Positions 1-8,657 of a DNA stretch of 64,000 nucleotides are shown piece after piece. This DNA is from Pseudonocardia abyssalis (GTDB taxonomy: Bacteria; Actinomycetota; Actinomycetes; Mycobacteriales; Pseudonocardiaceae), in contig NZ_JADQDK010000001.1 in the NCBI RefSeq assembly GCF_019263705.2, positions 2,418,001-2,482,000 on the forward strand, read 5' to 3'. Position 1 is the stretch's first letter, and each line of letters starts with the position of its first letter. Position numbers and translations under genes: made by a program. The notes beneath the pieces are model-generated. The model did no database searches. It saw nothing but the letters and a program-made list of their open reading frames with translations, and was not told where the DNA came from.

Positions 1-2957
1 TCCCCGCGGTGAGTGGTGGTGACGGTCAGCCGCGGTCCGAGGCCCTCGAGGAAGTCGGGCGCGTAGTCGAGGAGGTACGGCGGCGCACCCGCGTCGGACG
101 CCGCGCTGAACAGGTCGACGCCGAGGTTGCGGTCCAGGGTGACGACCCAGTCGGATCGCTCGTGCGCTGCCTGCAGGGTGGCCACCTGGGCGGGATCAAG
201 GCTGGCCGTGAGCGCGAGCGTGCCGGACACGTAACCCAGTGCGATCGCCAGCGCCGCCTGGTAGCTGCGGTGCGCGTCGACCGCGTCGACCGCGCCCTCC
301 CGGTTGCGCAGGCGCGCCGCAGGAGCGGTCCGCCACACCGGGGTGGGGCCTGCGACCCGCTGGGTCTGCGCCGGGGTCAACAGATTGCGGAACGACGTCG
401 CGGCGTCGGGGACGGCCACCGCTCCGAGGCTGCCCGAGTCGGCCGTGCGGGTCACGGCGAGGTCTGCGACGACGCTGATGTTCGCCGCCTGGTGGTCCTC
501 GGCCAGCCGGTCGTGCGGGCGGACGGTCAGCCCCAGGGGCGGCGCGAGGTGCGAGCGCGAACCGCGCACCTGCTGCGAGGCGACGGCCTGCTGCAGGTCC
601 GTGAGTGCCGGCACGGGGTCGGTGTAGGACGGGCGGTTGCTGTAGGCCGTGACCTCGAGTCGGGATGGCGGCGCGGCCAGGTCCTCGTCGCGCTCGGGTT
701 CACGCAGAACCGACTCCCCCAGTGCCCGCGCGAGCATCTCGCCGGACCCGGCGTTGTAGGCGATGACGCGCAGCCCGTCCTGACCGGGGTTGACCGCGCG
801 GTAGGCCGCGATCCGTTCGGCCACGGCCGACGGCGGCAGATCGGTGGCGACATCCCTCCGGTCGAGGCCGAGCACCTCGAACACGGCCTGGACCGCGGCG
901 CCCGGCTCGGCCTCGTCGGCATGCAGGTAGATACCCGTCCCGAGGGTCGCCTCGCGCGCGTAGACGTACGGCAGGCCGTTCACGCCGTAGATCGCGAAGG
1001 GCAGGTTCGCCGGAGTGATCCGCCGGGTCAGACGTGCGTCGACGGACTGCTTCCGCTTCGCCGCAGTCCGGCCGACCGTGGACAGCTCGCCGGCCCACCG
1101 GGTCAGCGTCGCGTCGTACTCGGCGGCCCAGGACAGCCGCAGGGGATGCAGCGGGAGCACCACCACGGCCGCGATCGGGGGATGCCCGACGGTGTCGATC
1201 GACAACCGGACGGTGTCCAGCGCCAGCAGTGCGGTCCTCGTCTCGTCGTCCGGCGCGGAGTCGAGTGCACGGCGGTAGGTCTGGCAGTACGCCGACACCT
1301 CGTGGCGCAGCTCGTCGTCCCACTGGACGGTCTCCACCGCGTACCGCGGCCTGCGGTTCTCGAGCTTCTCGAACAGCCGCCGGCGGCGGTCGGTGAACGC
1401 CGGAGGGAGCGCTCCGGCGATCGGTTCGAACGCGTCGGGCTCGAGCACCTCGCCGAGCCGGCCGTCCGCCTCCCACGCGACGGCCCGGCCCCGGGCCTGC
1501 AGCAGCTTGTCCTGCAGGCTGACCAGCGCCGGGCTGAGCGCGAGCAGTGTGGTCCGCCGGGCCCCGAGACGGACGGAGAACGCGCCACCGTCCCAGGTGG
1601 GGCTCTCCTCGCGGAGGTCGTCCTGGCCCTCCAGGGCGGCGTCCAGGCGGGCCTGGGCGAGCGAGGGAGCCGACGCGCGGCGGGTGGTGCCCGGCAGGGG
1701 GTCCTCCTCCCAGCGCACGGCGAACTGCTGGGTCTCGTCGACGGCGTCGACGCCGCTGCGCAGCAGCACCGGCTGGCCGTCGGCGTCGACCGCCGTCAGC
1801 CGCACGACGAGCAGGGCGCTGTCGGCGACGTCCTCCTCGGCGATCTCGATGCGGACGGTCGCACGGCGCTTGTCACCCTTGACCGTCTGCCGCGCCACAG
1901 GCGCCGAGTCCGGGTCCCGCAGGTCGGCGGGCGGCAGCGCCTCCAGCAGCCACCGGTCGACGGCGTCGGTCCGGGCCGGATCGGTCCGCCACACGACGGC
2001 CACCGTGCCCGGCGCGTCGGGCCCGGTCTCGACGTAGGGCAGGTCACCGGGGCCGTCCTGACTCAGCCGGGTGCCCGGGCGGAGGGTGCCGTCGTCCTTG
2101 AGGAACGTCTCGAGCCGGACACCGGCCATGTCGACCGTGGTTCGTCCGGCGAGTGTCCAGGCGCCGAAGGTGAGGTTGTGGGGCAGCATCGCCGTCCACG
2201 CCGGCGCGTCCGAGAGATCGACGTCCGGGCGGGTGAGGAACCGCGCGATCCGATCCCGGGTCTCTCCCTCCTCCACCTCGGCGGTGGTCAGCCGGTCGGT
2301 CACGGACGCCACCGCCCTGGCCGGCCGGGCGATGGCCCGCACGCAGGCCGCGTTTCGCGCCAGTCGGGCGACCAGCTCGGGCCCTCCGAGGTCCGGGACG
2401 AGCCCGACGGTCCACAGCGCGGCCCCGACCGTCTCCCACGACGGATCCCCCGCGACGGCGGCGACGTAGCGGGCCCACGCCTCGACGGGACGGTTGCGGC
2501 CCAGCTCCCGTGCCACCTGCCCGACGCCCGCGCGGATCTCGGGGTCCGCGATCGATTCCACGAGCCTCGCCGCGGCGGTCGCGAGCAGCCGGGTCACGTC
2601 GATCCGCGCGAAGCTGTTGTCCAGCGAGCTGGCGGCCGAGCCGCTGCCCACCGGGACCATCAGCACGAGCGGCCGCTCCTTGCGGTTGCGTAGCTCCACG
2701 GCCCGCTCGGCCGGGACGGACAACGTGCCGTCCGCCTCGCCCGGTTTGTCGACCAGGACGTGGACGTCGGCGACGCCGACGGCCGACCGGCCGCGCACCG
2801 CCTGGACCAGGAGCGCCGCGTCGGCACGACGGATGCTGTCGATCCGGACGCAGTGTCCGGCGTCGCGGTTCTCGAGCTCTGCGACGATCTGGCTCGCGAT
2901 CGAGTCGAGCACCAGTTCGGGCAAGGTCGACGGGGCGGTGGGAGCGAGCACGGTCAT
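1..2957 (-). CDS. Very large protein of the NERD-kinase operon (3' end outside window)
   Basis: An open frame of 985 codons runs from an ATG at 2957 off the left edge of the window, with no stop. The ATG overlaps the stop of the upstream gene as ATGA, so the two are probably translationally coupled. No signal peptide or membrane segment is seen. I do not recognise a catalytic domain in the visible part. A motif LPLHPLRLSWAAEY lies near residue 605. The order P-loop ATPase, mid-size helical protein, very large protein recalls the DptF-DptG-DptH order of phosphorothioation-dependent restriction modules, but that is only an analogy of layout. A C-terminal ATPase or helicase domain may lie beyond the edge. 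Being a real gene is near certain; the function is unknown. Confidence 0.8.
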   Translation of the reverse strand, partial: MTVLAPTAPSTLPELVLDSIASQIVAELENRDAGHCVRIDSIRRADAALLVQAVRGRSAVGVADVHVLVDKPGEADGTLSVPAERAVELRNRKERPLVLMVPVGSGSAASSLDNSFARIDVTRLLATAAARLVESIADPEIRAGVGQVARELGRNRPVEAWARYVAAVAGDPSWETVGAALWTVGLVPDLGGPELVARLARNAACVRAIARPARAVASVTDRLTTAEVEEGETRDRIARFLTRPDVDLSDAPAWTAMLPHNLTFGAWTLAGRTTVDMAGVRLETFLKDDGTLRPGTRLSQDGPGDLPYVETGPDAPGTVAVVWRTDPARTDAVDRWLLEALPPADLRDPDSAPVARQTVKGDKRRATVRIEIAEEDVADSALLVVRLTAVDADGQPVLLRSGVDAVDETQQFAVRWEEDPLPGTTRRASAPSLAQARLDAALEGQDDLREESPTWDGGAFSVRLGARRTTLLALSPALVSLQDKLLQARGRAVAWEADGRLGEVLEPDAFEPIAGALPPAFTDRRRRLFEKLENRRPRYAVETVQWDDELRHEVSAYCQTYRRALDSAPDDETRTALLALDTVRLSIDTVGHPPIAAVVVLPLHPLRLSWAAEYDATLTRWAGELSTVGRTAAKRKQSVDARLTRRITPANLPFAIYGVNGLPYVYAREATLGTGIYLHADEAEPGAAVQAVFEVLGLDRRDVATDLPPSAVAERIAAYRAVNPGQDGLRVIAYNAGSGEMLARALGESVLREPERDEDLAAPPSRLEVTAYSNRPSYTDPVPALTDLQQAVASQQVRGSRSHLAPPLGLTVRPHDRLAEDHQAANISVVADLAVTRTADSGSLGAVAVPDAATSFRNLLTPAQTQRVAGPTPVWRTAPAARLRNREGAVDAVDAHRSYQAALAIALGYVSGTLALTASLDPAQVATLQAAHERSDWVVTLDRNLGVDLFSAASDAGAPPYLLDYAPDFLEGLGPRLTVTTTHRG

Positions 2958-4609
2958 GCCTGGTCTCCGAGGGGGTGGCGGACGATCTGCACGGAGAAGT
3001 CGTCGGACAGGCTGTCGAAGCAGCCCAGGAGCTGCAGGCGCTGGGTGAACGCCTCGCGGTTGGCGGTCGCGGCCTCGCGGGCCTCGGCCCCGTCGAGGAA
3101 CGCGGGTGGGCGGTCGATCAGGATCCCGAACCGGTGGGCGAGCGCGTCGAGGACGTCGCGCAGCGGCATCGCGGGCCGGTGCGCGGTCCCACCGGGCTCC
3201 ACGAAGATCGCCAGGAGCAGGGCGGTCAGCAGCTCGTCGCCAGGTGCGTAGCGCCACGATCGCCGGTTGCGCACGTCACCGCGGAGCAGGCCGTAGGACT
3301 TCTCGAGTCCTCCGAGCGACTTGAACCACGCCGCGGCGTTGCGTACCGCCTTGCTCTCGTTCACGTGCTCCAGGACGTCGAGCAGCTTGTCGAGCTCGGA
3401 AGTCTCCGCTGACTGCAGACGGAGGAGCAGCTCCAGGTCCGGCCCGGTCGCGTCCGCCGACGACTGCGCCTCAGCGACGAGATCGTCGAGCCGTGCCTCG
3501 GCGTAGGACTCGACGCGCCGATGGTCGCGCAGCTCCGCGAGCTGCACGAGCCGCTCCACCGCCGTCATCCCCACCCGGCGCTCCGCCTGCCCCGGGATCC
3601 GGGGCAGCGCGTTCTCCACCACGACGAACGTCATGCGGTCGCGGAACGCGAGCCTGACCCGGTCCAGGTCGCGCGCCACGCAGCTGCGGGTCATCCGGTC
3701 CGACTCCGAGCCGAGGTCGCCGGTGAAGTCGCAGTACAGCTCCAGCGGGGACGCGGGCGTCGGACCGTCGGACAGGTCGGGAGGCGCCTCCCCCGTCCGC
3801 AGGAGTTCCCGGGCGGCCGCATCCGCGCGGAGGCTGAACGCGAAGATGCCCGTGGCCATCAGGGCCGCGAAGCTCGACATCAGCGCGGGCACGGGGAGCA
3901 GGTCGCCGTAGACCCGCAGATGGTCGAGCAGCGTCGTCCCGAGAGCCGCGCTCACACCGGGCAGCGGGCTCTCCGGCGCGCTGGAGTCCACCTCGCGCGC
4001 GTCGCTCATCGCGAAGCCCTCGACGAAGCGGAAGGCGAGCAGAGCGCCGATGTCGAGCTTGCCCGGATCCTCGAGGCGTGGCTCCCACGTCGGTCCGGGC
4101 CCGATGCCGAGACCACGCCCGATGGTTCGGGTCACCAGTTCGCGCAGCGTCGCGGTGGACGCGCCGGACCCGGTACCGGGCAGGTCGCGGGACACGGCGT
4201 CGAGCAGCAGCCGGTACACGACGTCGTCGATACCTCGGTGACGGTCACGCTTCGTCGGGAGACCTGCCCGGTAGGCGGCGAGGGTGAGCGGAGCGATCGC
4301 GAGCATCTGCTCGCCGGTCTTCGCCCGCCCGACCGCACCCATGTCCACGACGCAGGAACGCAACCACCCGTCCAGCAGCGCCTGGTCGCGCTTGTCATCG
4401 AACCCGGTGACCCCACCGCTGTCCAGCAGCGCCCGGCGGTAACCCTCGTAGTCGCGGGCGTCCGTGCGCGACCGGCTCGACCGGCCGCCCTTGACGCACA
4501 TCTCGAACAGCGACGGGAGGACGCGATCGGTGTCGGCGTCCAGCAACGAGAACACCGTCAGTGGCCGGTACTGGTAGGTCCGCAGCGGGAGCGGCAGCGT
4601 GATCGTCAT
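2954..4609 (-). CDS. Unrecognised 551-aa protein, middle gene of the NERD-kinase operon
   Basis: The ATG at 4609 overlaps the stop of the NERD-kinase-ATPase gene as ATGA, and the stop overlaps the next start as ATGA, so it sits in a tightly coupled three-gene operon. The protein begins MTITLPLPLRTYQYRPLTVF, is soluble and mostly helical in composition, and shows no P-loop or nuclease motif that I can identify. The frame stays open far upstream (to 5722), but that extension lies inside the upstream gene and is Arg/Ala-rich shadow sequence, so I reject it. By position it would be a structural or adaptor subunit working with its neighbours, comparable in place to DptG; this is inference from gene order only. 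Confidence 0.85.
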   Translation of the reverse strand: MTITLPLPLRTYQYRPLTVFSLLDADTDRVLPSLFEMCVKGGRSSRSRTDARDYEGYRRALLDSGGVTGFDDKRDQALLDGWLRSCVVDMGAVGRAKTGEQMLAIAPLTLAAYRAGLPTKRDRHRGIDDVVYRLLLDAVSRDLPGTGSGASTATLRELVTRTIGRGLGIGPGPTWEPRLEDPGKLDIGALLAFRFVEGFAMSDAREVDSSAPESPLPGVSAALGTTLLDHLRVYGDLLPVPALMSSFAALMATGIFAFSLRADAAARELLRTGEAPPDLSDGPTPASPLELYCDFTGDLGSESDRMTRSCVARDLDRVRLAFRDRMTFVVVENALPRIPGQAERRVGMTAVERLVQLAELRDHRRVESYAEARLDDLVAEAQSSADATGPDLELLLRLQSAETSELDKLLDVLEHVNESKAVRNAAAWFKSLGGLEKSYGLLRGDVRNRRSWRYAPGDELLTALLLAIFVEPGGTAHRPAMPLRDVLDALAHRFGILIDRPPAFLDGAEAREAATANREAFTQRLQLLGCFDSLSDDFSVQIVRHPLGDQA

Positions 4610-7600
4610 CGACGGTCCCCTCGGACGATGCGGCCGTCGGCGGTGGCCGTGGCGGTGACCGACGACCCGGCACCGTCGACGATCCGCACGGTGCGCGCGG
4701 GTTGCAGGCGCAGACGGTCTCCGAAACCCTGGATCTCCTGGCGCAGTGCCGCCGACGCGGAGTCGCCGAGGATCTCTCCGTCGGCCGACCGCAGCAGCAG
4801 CTCGGCCGTGTCGAGGGTGATCCGCAGTCGGGCGCCGGACGAGGAGTGGCGCAGCTCCAGCTGGTCGGGGAACGACTCGACGTACGGCGCGGCGCCGGCC
4901 ACGCTGACCAGCCGGAACTCGGTGGCGGGCAGCTCCTTCACCACGACGATCGAGCGGACGGCCGGATCGTCGAACGCGCGGTCGCGCAGCGCGAGGTGTC
5001 CCTCGTCCTGGTATCCGACGAAGGCGAGCACCCGGGACACCCCGAGCAGGAACCTGGCGAGGCCGGTGTCCGGCTCGGCGAGCGCGTCGAGGAAGTCCGT
5101 GAGGTGACGGTAGCTGCGGACCTCGTGGGCGGCGCCGGGGACCGTCCAGGCGCCGAACAGGGCCGCCCGCTTCAGGTGGGTCATCGCAGCGGTGTCCAGC
5201 CCGGCGAGGTCGGGCACGAGGTGCCGGTTGGTTCGCGCGGCCCTGGCCAGCGCCGGCGCGGGGAGCCCCGCCGGATCGAGCTCCGCCCACTCCTGCACCA
5301 GGTAGTCGCGGCTGGCGGGGTCGAAGGCCAGGTCGAAGGCCTCGCGCCCCAACCCGGGATGCCGGCCCGCCTCGACGTCGTCGTGGATGTCGTCGCAGGA
5401 GCGGTCGGCCGTGATGAGCCATCCGAACGCCGATCGCACGTCGCGCACGGTCGCCCGCCGCCTCCGCCGGAGGTGGCTGGTCAACAGCAGCTCCGACACC
5501 GTCCGGCGCGCCTGCCCCGCGCGCAGCAGTTCGGCGTTGCGCTTGATCGGACAGGCCTGGCGCACCTCGCAGCCGCCGCACGCCTCCCACCGGTGCAGCA
5601 CCGTCAGCGACGAGAGCACGTTCGCCCCCAACGACGGCCGGTCGAGGTCGGGGAGAGCCAGCGCGCGGCGCTTCAGATCGACGAGCACGATCCGCGCGTC
5701 CGGCCCGGCCGTCCCTCCCCACCGCTGTCGCTCGAGCTCGACGACGACCTCGGGGAGGCGATTCGCGTGGTCGGCGCAGAACTGGGCGATCCGGCCGTCG
5801 TTCGCGGCCAGCAGCACCGTGTGCGGTCCCTCGGCCTCGAACGCCTGCCGGATCAGGGCGTCGGAACTCAGGTCGCCATGGGATTCCGAGGCGTCGTAGA
5901 CGGCGGCGTAGGTCCGGCCGCCGAGGATGCGCCGCCAGCCGGCGGGGTCCTCGTTCAGTACGACGGCACCCTGCCGGTCGAGTTCGGCACCCACGTTCAC
6001 GAGGAACGACGTCTTGCCGTCACCGGGGTTGCCGGACAGGACGACGACGTCGAGCTCCCCACGGACGATCGCCGGGAGCAGTTCGGTGTCCAGGCGGGTC
6101 GCCACGTAGGTGTCGCGCGCGAAGGCGTCGTCGAGCCCCCGGTTGCCGGCGTTCCCGATCCCGCTGTGGCGGTAGAGCCCCCGCAGTGCCGCGACCGTCG
6201 GGTTCACGACCCGGTGGCCCCCGGGGACGGGGACGATGTCGCTCGCCCGCCGGACCTCCTCCGCGAAGGCCCGCGCGTCGGACGGGCGGTCGGCCGGGTC
6301 GTGGGCGACACCGCGGAAGAGGACGTCGAGCAGGGCCCGGCCGTAGCGGTCCAGCTGTTCGGCCGTCGCCGGGACGATCGTGCGGCGCTCGTCGATCCCC
6401 GGGCCGGCGTAGGGCAGCCGGCCGAGCATCGCCTGGAGTACGGCCGCGGACGCGCTGTAGATGTCGGCACCGGGTGACCACGTCCGCCGTGTCCAGACCT
6501 CGGGCGCGGTGAAGGGCGGCGAACCGACCGCGGACTGGGCGGACTCCGCCTTCGACGCCAGACCGAAGTCGATCAGTACGGCCTGGCCGTCCTCCCGCAC
6601 GATGACGTTGTGCGGGCTGACGTCCCGGTGGTAGATCGACCGCTCGTGCGCGTCGGCCAGCCCGCTGAGCACGTCCATCGCGATCCGGCGGGCCTGCTCC
6701 TTCTCCAGCGCGGGCCGGCCCGACGTGAGCGCATGCAGCGTCTCGCCCGGCACGTACTCCTGGACGAGACAGCCTGGCGCGGGCCGGGCCAGCCGGTCGT
6801 GCATCCGCGCGCAGTGGAAGCTGCGCAGCGCGGCGGCGTTGTCGTACTCCGCTTTGACCTGCTCCGGTGTGACCCGGCCGGGACGCAGGTGCTTCACGGT
6901 GCGCCGCTCGTCGAGGTTCTCGTCGTGAGCGAGCCACGTCACCGCCCAGGCACCCTCCCCCAACTCCCGGATCAGCCGGTACCGGCCACCGAGCAGGGCA
7001 CCCGCGACGACCACCTCGTCGTCGACCTCGACGACGGGGACGACCGGACGTTCCTCCGGCGGGGTCAGGGCGGCGACAGCCGATGCCGCGGTGAACGGCT
7101 CACCCGGCCCCCGCGACAGACAGCGCACCAGCACCTCACCCACGACCGGCACGCCCTGGGCACGTCGGCGCGCGAGGGCGTGGTCCGGCTCCTCGGACGG
7201 ATCGCCGTGCAGCCACTGGACCAGGCACAGCGCGAGGCTGTACACGTCGTCCGCCGGCTGGAACATCTCCATCGTCGCGCCGGGCGCTCGGAACGCCGCC
7301 GACGGATGGGCGTCGTCGAGCACCGGCGCGATGGTGGCCGCCGACGGCAGGTGCGCCCGGTCGAAATCGCGGAAGCGCACCCTGTTCTGCGCAGTGACAT
7401 CGATGTTGGTCGGCCGCAGAGCCCGGTGTGTGATGCCGAGCCGGTGAACATCCGACAGCGCTCGGAAGGCGTCCAGCACCACGGGGACCGCGATCTCGGT
7501 CGGGACCCGGCCGTCGCCGTCGACGTGCCGCTGGGAACGCACGAGTTTGGCGAGGCTGGTGCCGTCGGTGTCGACCGTGACCGGGGTGACGACGTAACCG

Positions 7601-8400
7601 TTCCACGGGAACCACGCCTGCACCCGCCACGTCCGGTCCAGAGTCGCGAGCGCGGTGAGGGCATCGTGCTCGCGGACCGCCAGCAGGTGAGCCGCGTCCG
7701 GATCATCGGAGTTGGCGACGGGGACGCAGAACAGACCCACGAGCTCCCCGGCCGGGGTGCGCGCGCCGTAGACGGTCGCGTTGCCCCGTCTCATGGGCTT
7801 GCCCTCGACGCGGTACTGGTAGATCTGCACGGGCGGCGCGGCCGGTCCCCGCGGTGCGAGCCCGAGCAGGAAGCCCATGAGGTGCCGGCGCCGGGCGCCC
7901 AACGCGTCCGGGCAGGTCGCGTCGAGCCGCCGGAGGGTGGTCGAGGCGTCGTCGAGCCGCAGGACGACGTCCTCGCCGAGCTCGTCGGCGCCCTGGAGGA
8001 GCAGGTTGTCGTGCGACAGGAGCACGTGGCCACGGACGATGCGGTGTCCCTGCGGGAACTCCTTCTCGACGTCGCGCCAGTCCGGGACCCGGGTCTTGAT
8101 CCGGCCGGCGAGCACCCGCACCGCGTGCTGGACCTGACTGTTCGGGTTGTGCCTCTTGTCGCCGCCGACGTACCAGGCCACCTCGCCCGCGACGATGTGC
8201 GGGCCCCACGACTTCTCCTCCAGCACGTAGACGGCCCGCGGTGAGACGACGATCAGGTCGATGTCGACCGTGCCCATCCCCGACGGCACGTCCCGCCCCG
8301 CCACGATGTCCCAACCGTCGGGCAGGTCGGCCGCGAGCCGGCGAGCGGCCTTCTCCTCGCCGGGGCCGTGCCAGTCGCCGAGCACATGCAGCTTCGCCAC
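4606..8400 (-). CDS. NERD nuclease-like / pseudokinase / Ser-Thr kinase / P-loop ATPase fusion
   Basis: A 1264-aa multidomain protein. Residues about 1-120 look like a NERD domain, with D-I-D-L-I-V followed by VLEEKSW as in PD-(D/E)XK nucleases. Around residue 325 a kinase-like domain has HRALRPTN and DFD in place of HRD and DFG, so it looks like a pseudokinase. A second kinase (about 470-700) has a Gly-rich loop GEGAWAV, HRDVSPHN and DFG and should be active. A Walker A loop GNPGDGKTSF is near residue 788, followed by a Cys cluster CGGCEVRQAC near 942. The start is the GTG at 8400, where the NERD homology begins; the frame is open to 8925 but that part is low-complexity Arg/Pro. First gene of a coupled operon, divergent from the exonuclease-TerD gene. 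Known NERD-kinases such as PglW act in phage defence; a role here is inferred. Confidence 0.9.
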   Translation of the reverse strand: MAKLHVLGDWHGPGEEKAARRLAADLPDGWDIVAGRDVPSGMGTVDIDLIVVSPRAVYVLEEKSWGPHIVAGEVAWYVGGDKRHNPNSQVQHAVRVLAGRIKTRVPDWRDVEKEFPQGHRIVRGHVLLSHDNLLLQGADELGEDVVLRLDDASTTLRRLDATCPDALGARRRHLMGFLLGLAPRGPAAPPVQIYQYRVEGKPMRRGNATVYGARTPAGELVGLFCVPVANSDDPDAAHLLAVREHDALTALATLDRTWRVQAWFPWNGYVVTPVTVDTDGTSLAKLVRSQRHVDGDGRVPTEIAVPVVLDAFRALSDVHRLGITHRALRPTNIDVTAQNRVRFRDFDRAHLPSAATIAPVLDDAHPSAAFRAPGATMEMFQPADDVYSLALCLVQWLHGDPSEEPDHALARRRAQGVPVVGEVLVRCLSRGPGEPFTAASAVAALTPPEERPVVPVVEVDDEVVVAGALLGGRYRLIRELGEGAWAVTWLAHDENLDERRTVKHLRPGRVTPEQVKAEYDNAAALRSFHCARMHDRLARPAPGCLVQEYVPGETLHALTSGRPALEKEQARRIAMDVLSGLADAHERSIYHRDVSPHNVIVREDGQAVLIDFGLASKAESAQSAVGSPPFTAPEVWTRRTWSPGADIYSASAAVLQAMLGRLPYAGPGIDERRTIVPATAEQLDRYGRALLDVLFRGVAHDPADRPSDARAFAEEVRRASDIVPVPGGHRVVNPTVAALRGLYRHSGIGNAGNRGLDDAFARDTYVATRLDTELLPAIVRGELDVVVLSGNPGDGKTSFLVNVGAELDRQGAVVLNEDPAGWRRILGGRTYAAVYDASESHGDLSSDALIRQAFEAEGPHTVLLAANDGRIAQFCADHANRLPEVVVELERQRWGGTAGPDARIVLVDLKRRALALPDLDRPSLGANVLSSLTVLHRWEACGGCEVRQACPIKRNAELLRAGQARRTVSELLLTSHLRRRRRATVRDVRSAFGWLITADRSCDDIHDDVEAGRHPGLGREAFDLAFDPASRDYLVQEWAELDPAGLPAPALARAARTNRHLVPDLAGLDTAAMTHLKRAALFGAWTVPGAAHEVRSYRHLTDFLDALAEPDTGLARFLLGVSRVLAFVGYQDEGHLALRDRAFDDPAVRSIVVVKELPATEFRLVSVAGAAPYVESFPDQLELRHSSSGARLRITLDTAELLLRSADGEILGDSASAALRQEIQGFGDRLRLQPARTVRIVDGAGSSVTATATADGRIVRGDRR

Positions 8401-8657
8401 GTCGCTACCCCCAGTCCGGTGTTCACCGCTCGGAGAGATCGTCCGAACCCGCACCGGTCCCCCCGACCGTGGACGCGACCGACCGTAGCGGAGCGGTCCC
8501 GGGGCGCAGCCGGGGCCACTCGATCGGGGATCGCCGGGTGACAATTGGACGTTAGGGACCACCGTGCTGCTAACGGATCGGTCCGGTGGAGCGAAGGCGG
8601 TGCAGGACCGTGCTCGCTCCCGACGGATCCACCGCACGAACGCGACGAGGTGCCGCA
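8401..8657. promoter_or_regulatory. Divergent promoter region between NERD-kinase operon and exonuclease-TerD gene
   Basis: 257 bases separate the two divergent starts (GTG at 8400 on minus, GTG at 8658 on plus). A gaggtg Shine-Dalgarno-like stretch precedes the plus-strand start. The section near 8538-8575 is less GC-rich than its surroundings and could hold promoters. I see no clear operator dyad. The shared region suggests the two sides are co-regulated. Confidence 0.45.

Noticed and set aside
9..2693. 894-codon open frame on the plus strand
   Set aside because: It is antisense to the large minus-strand gene; the product is Arg/Gly-rich with no recognisable domain, as usual for shadow frames in GC-rich DNA. 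The minus frame starts in an ATGA overlap and reads as a natural protein.
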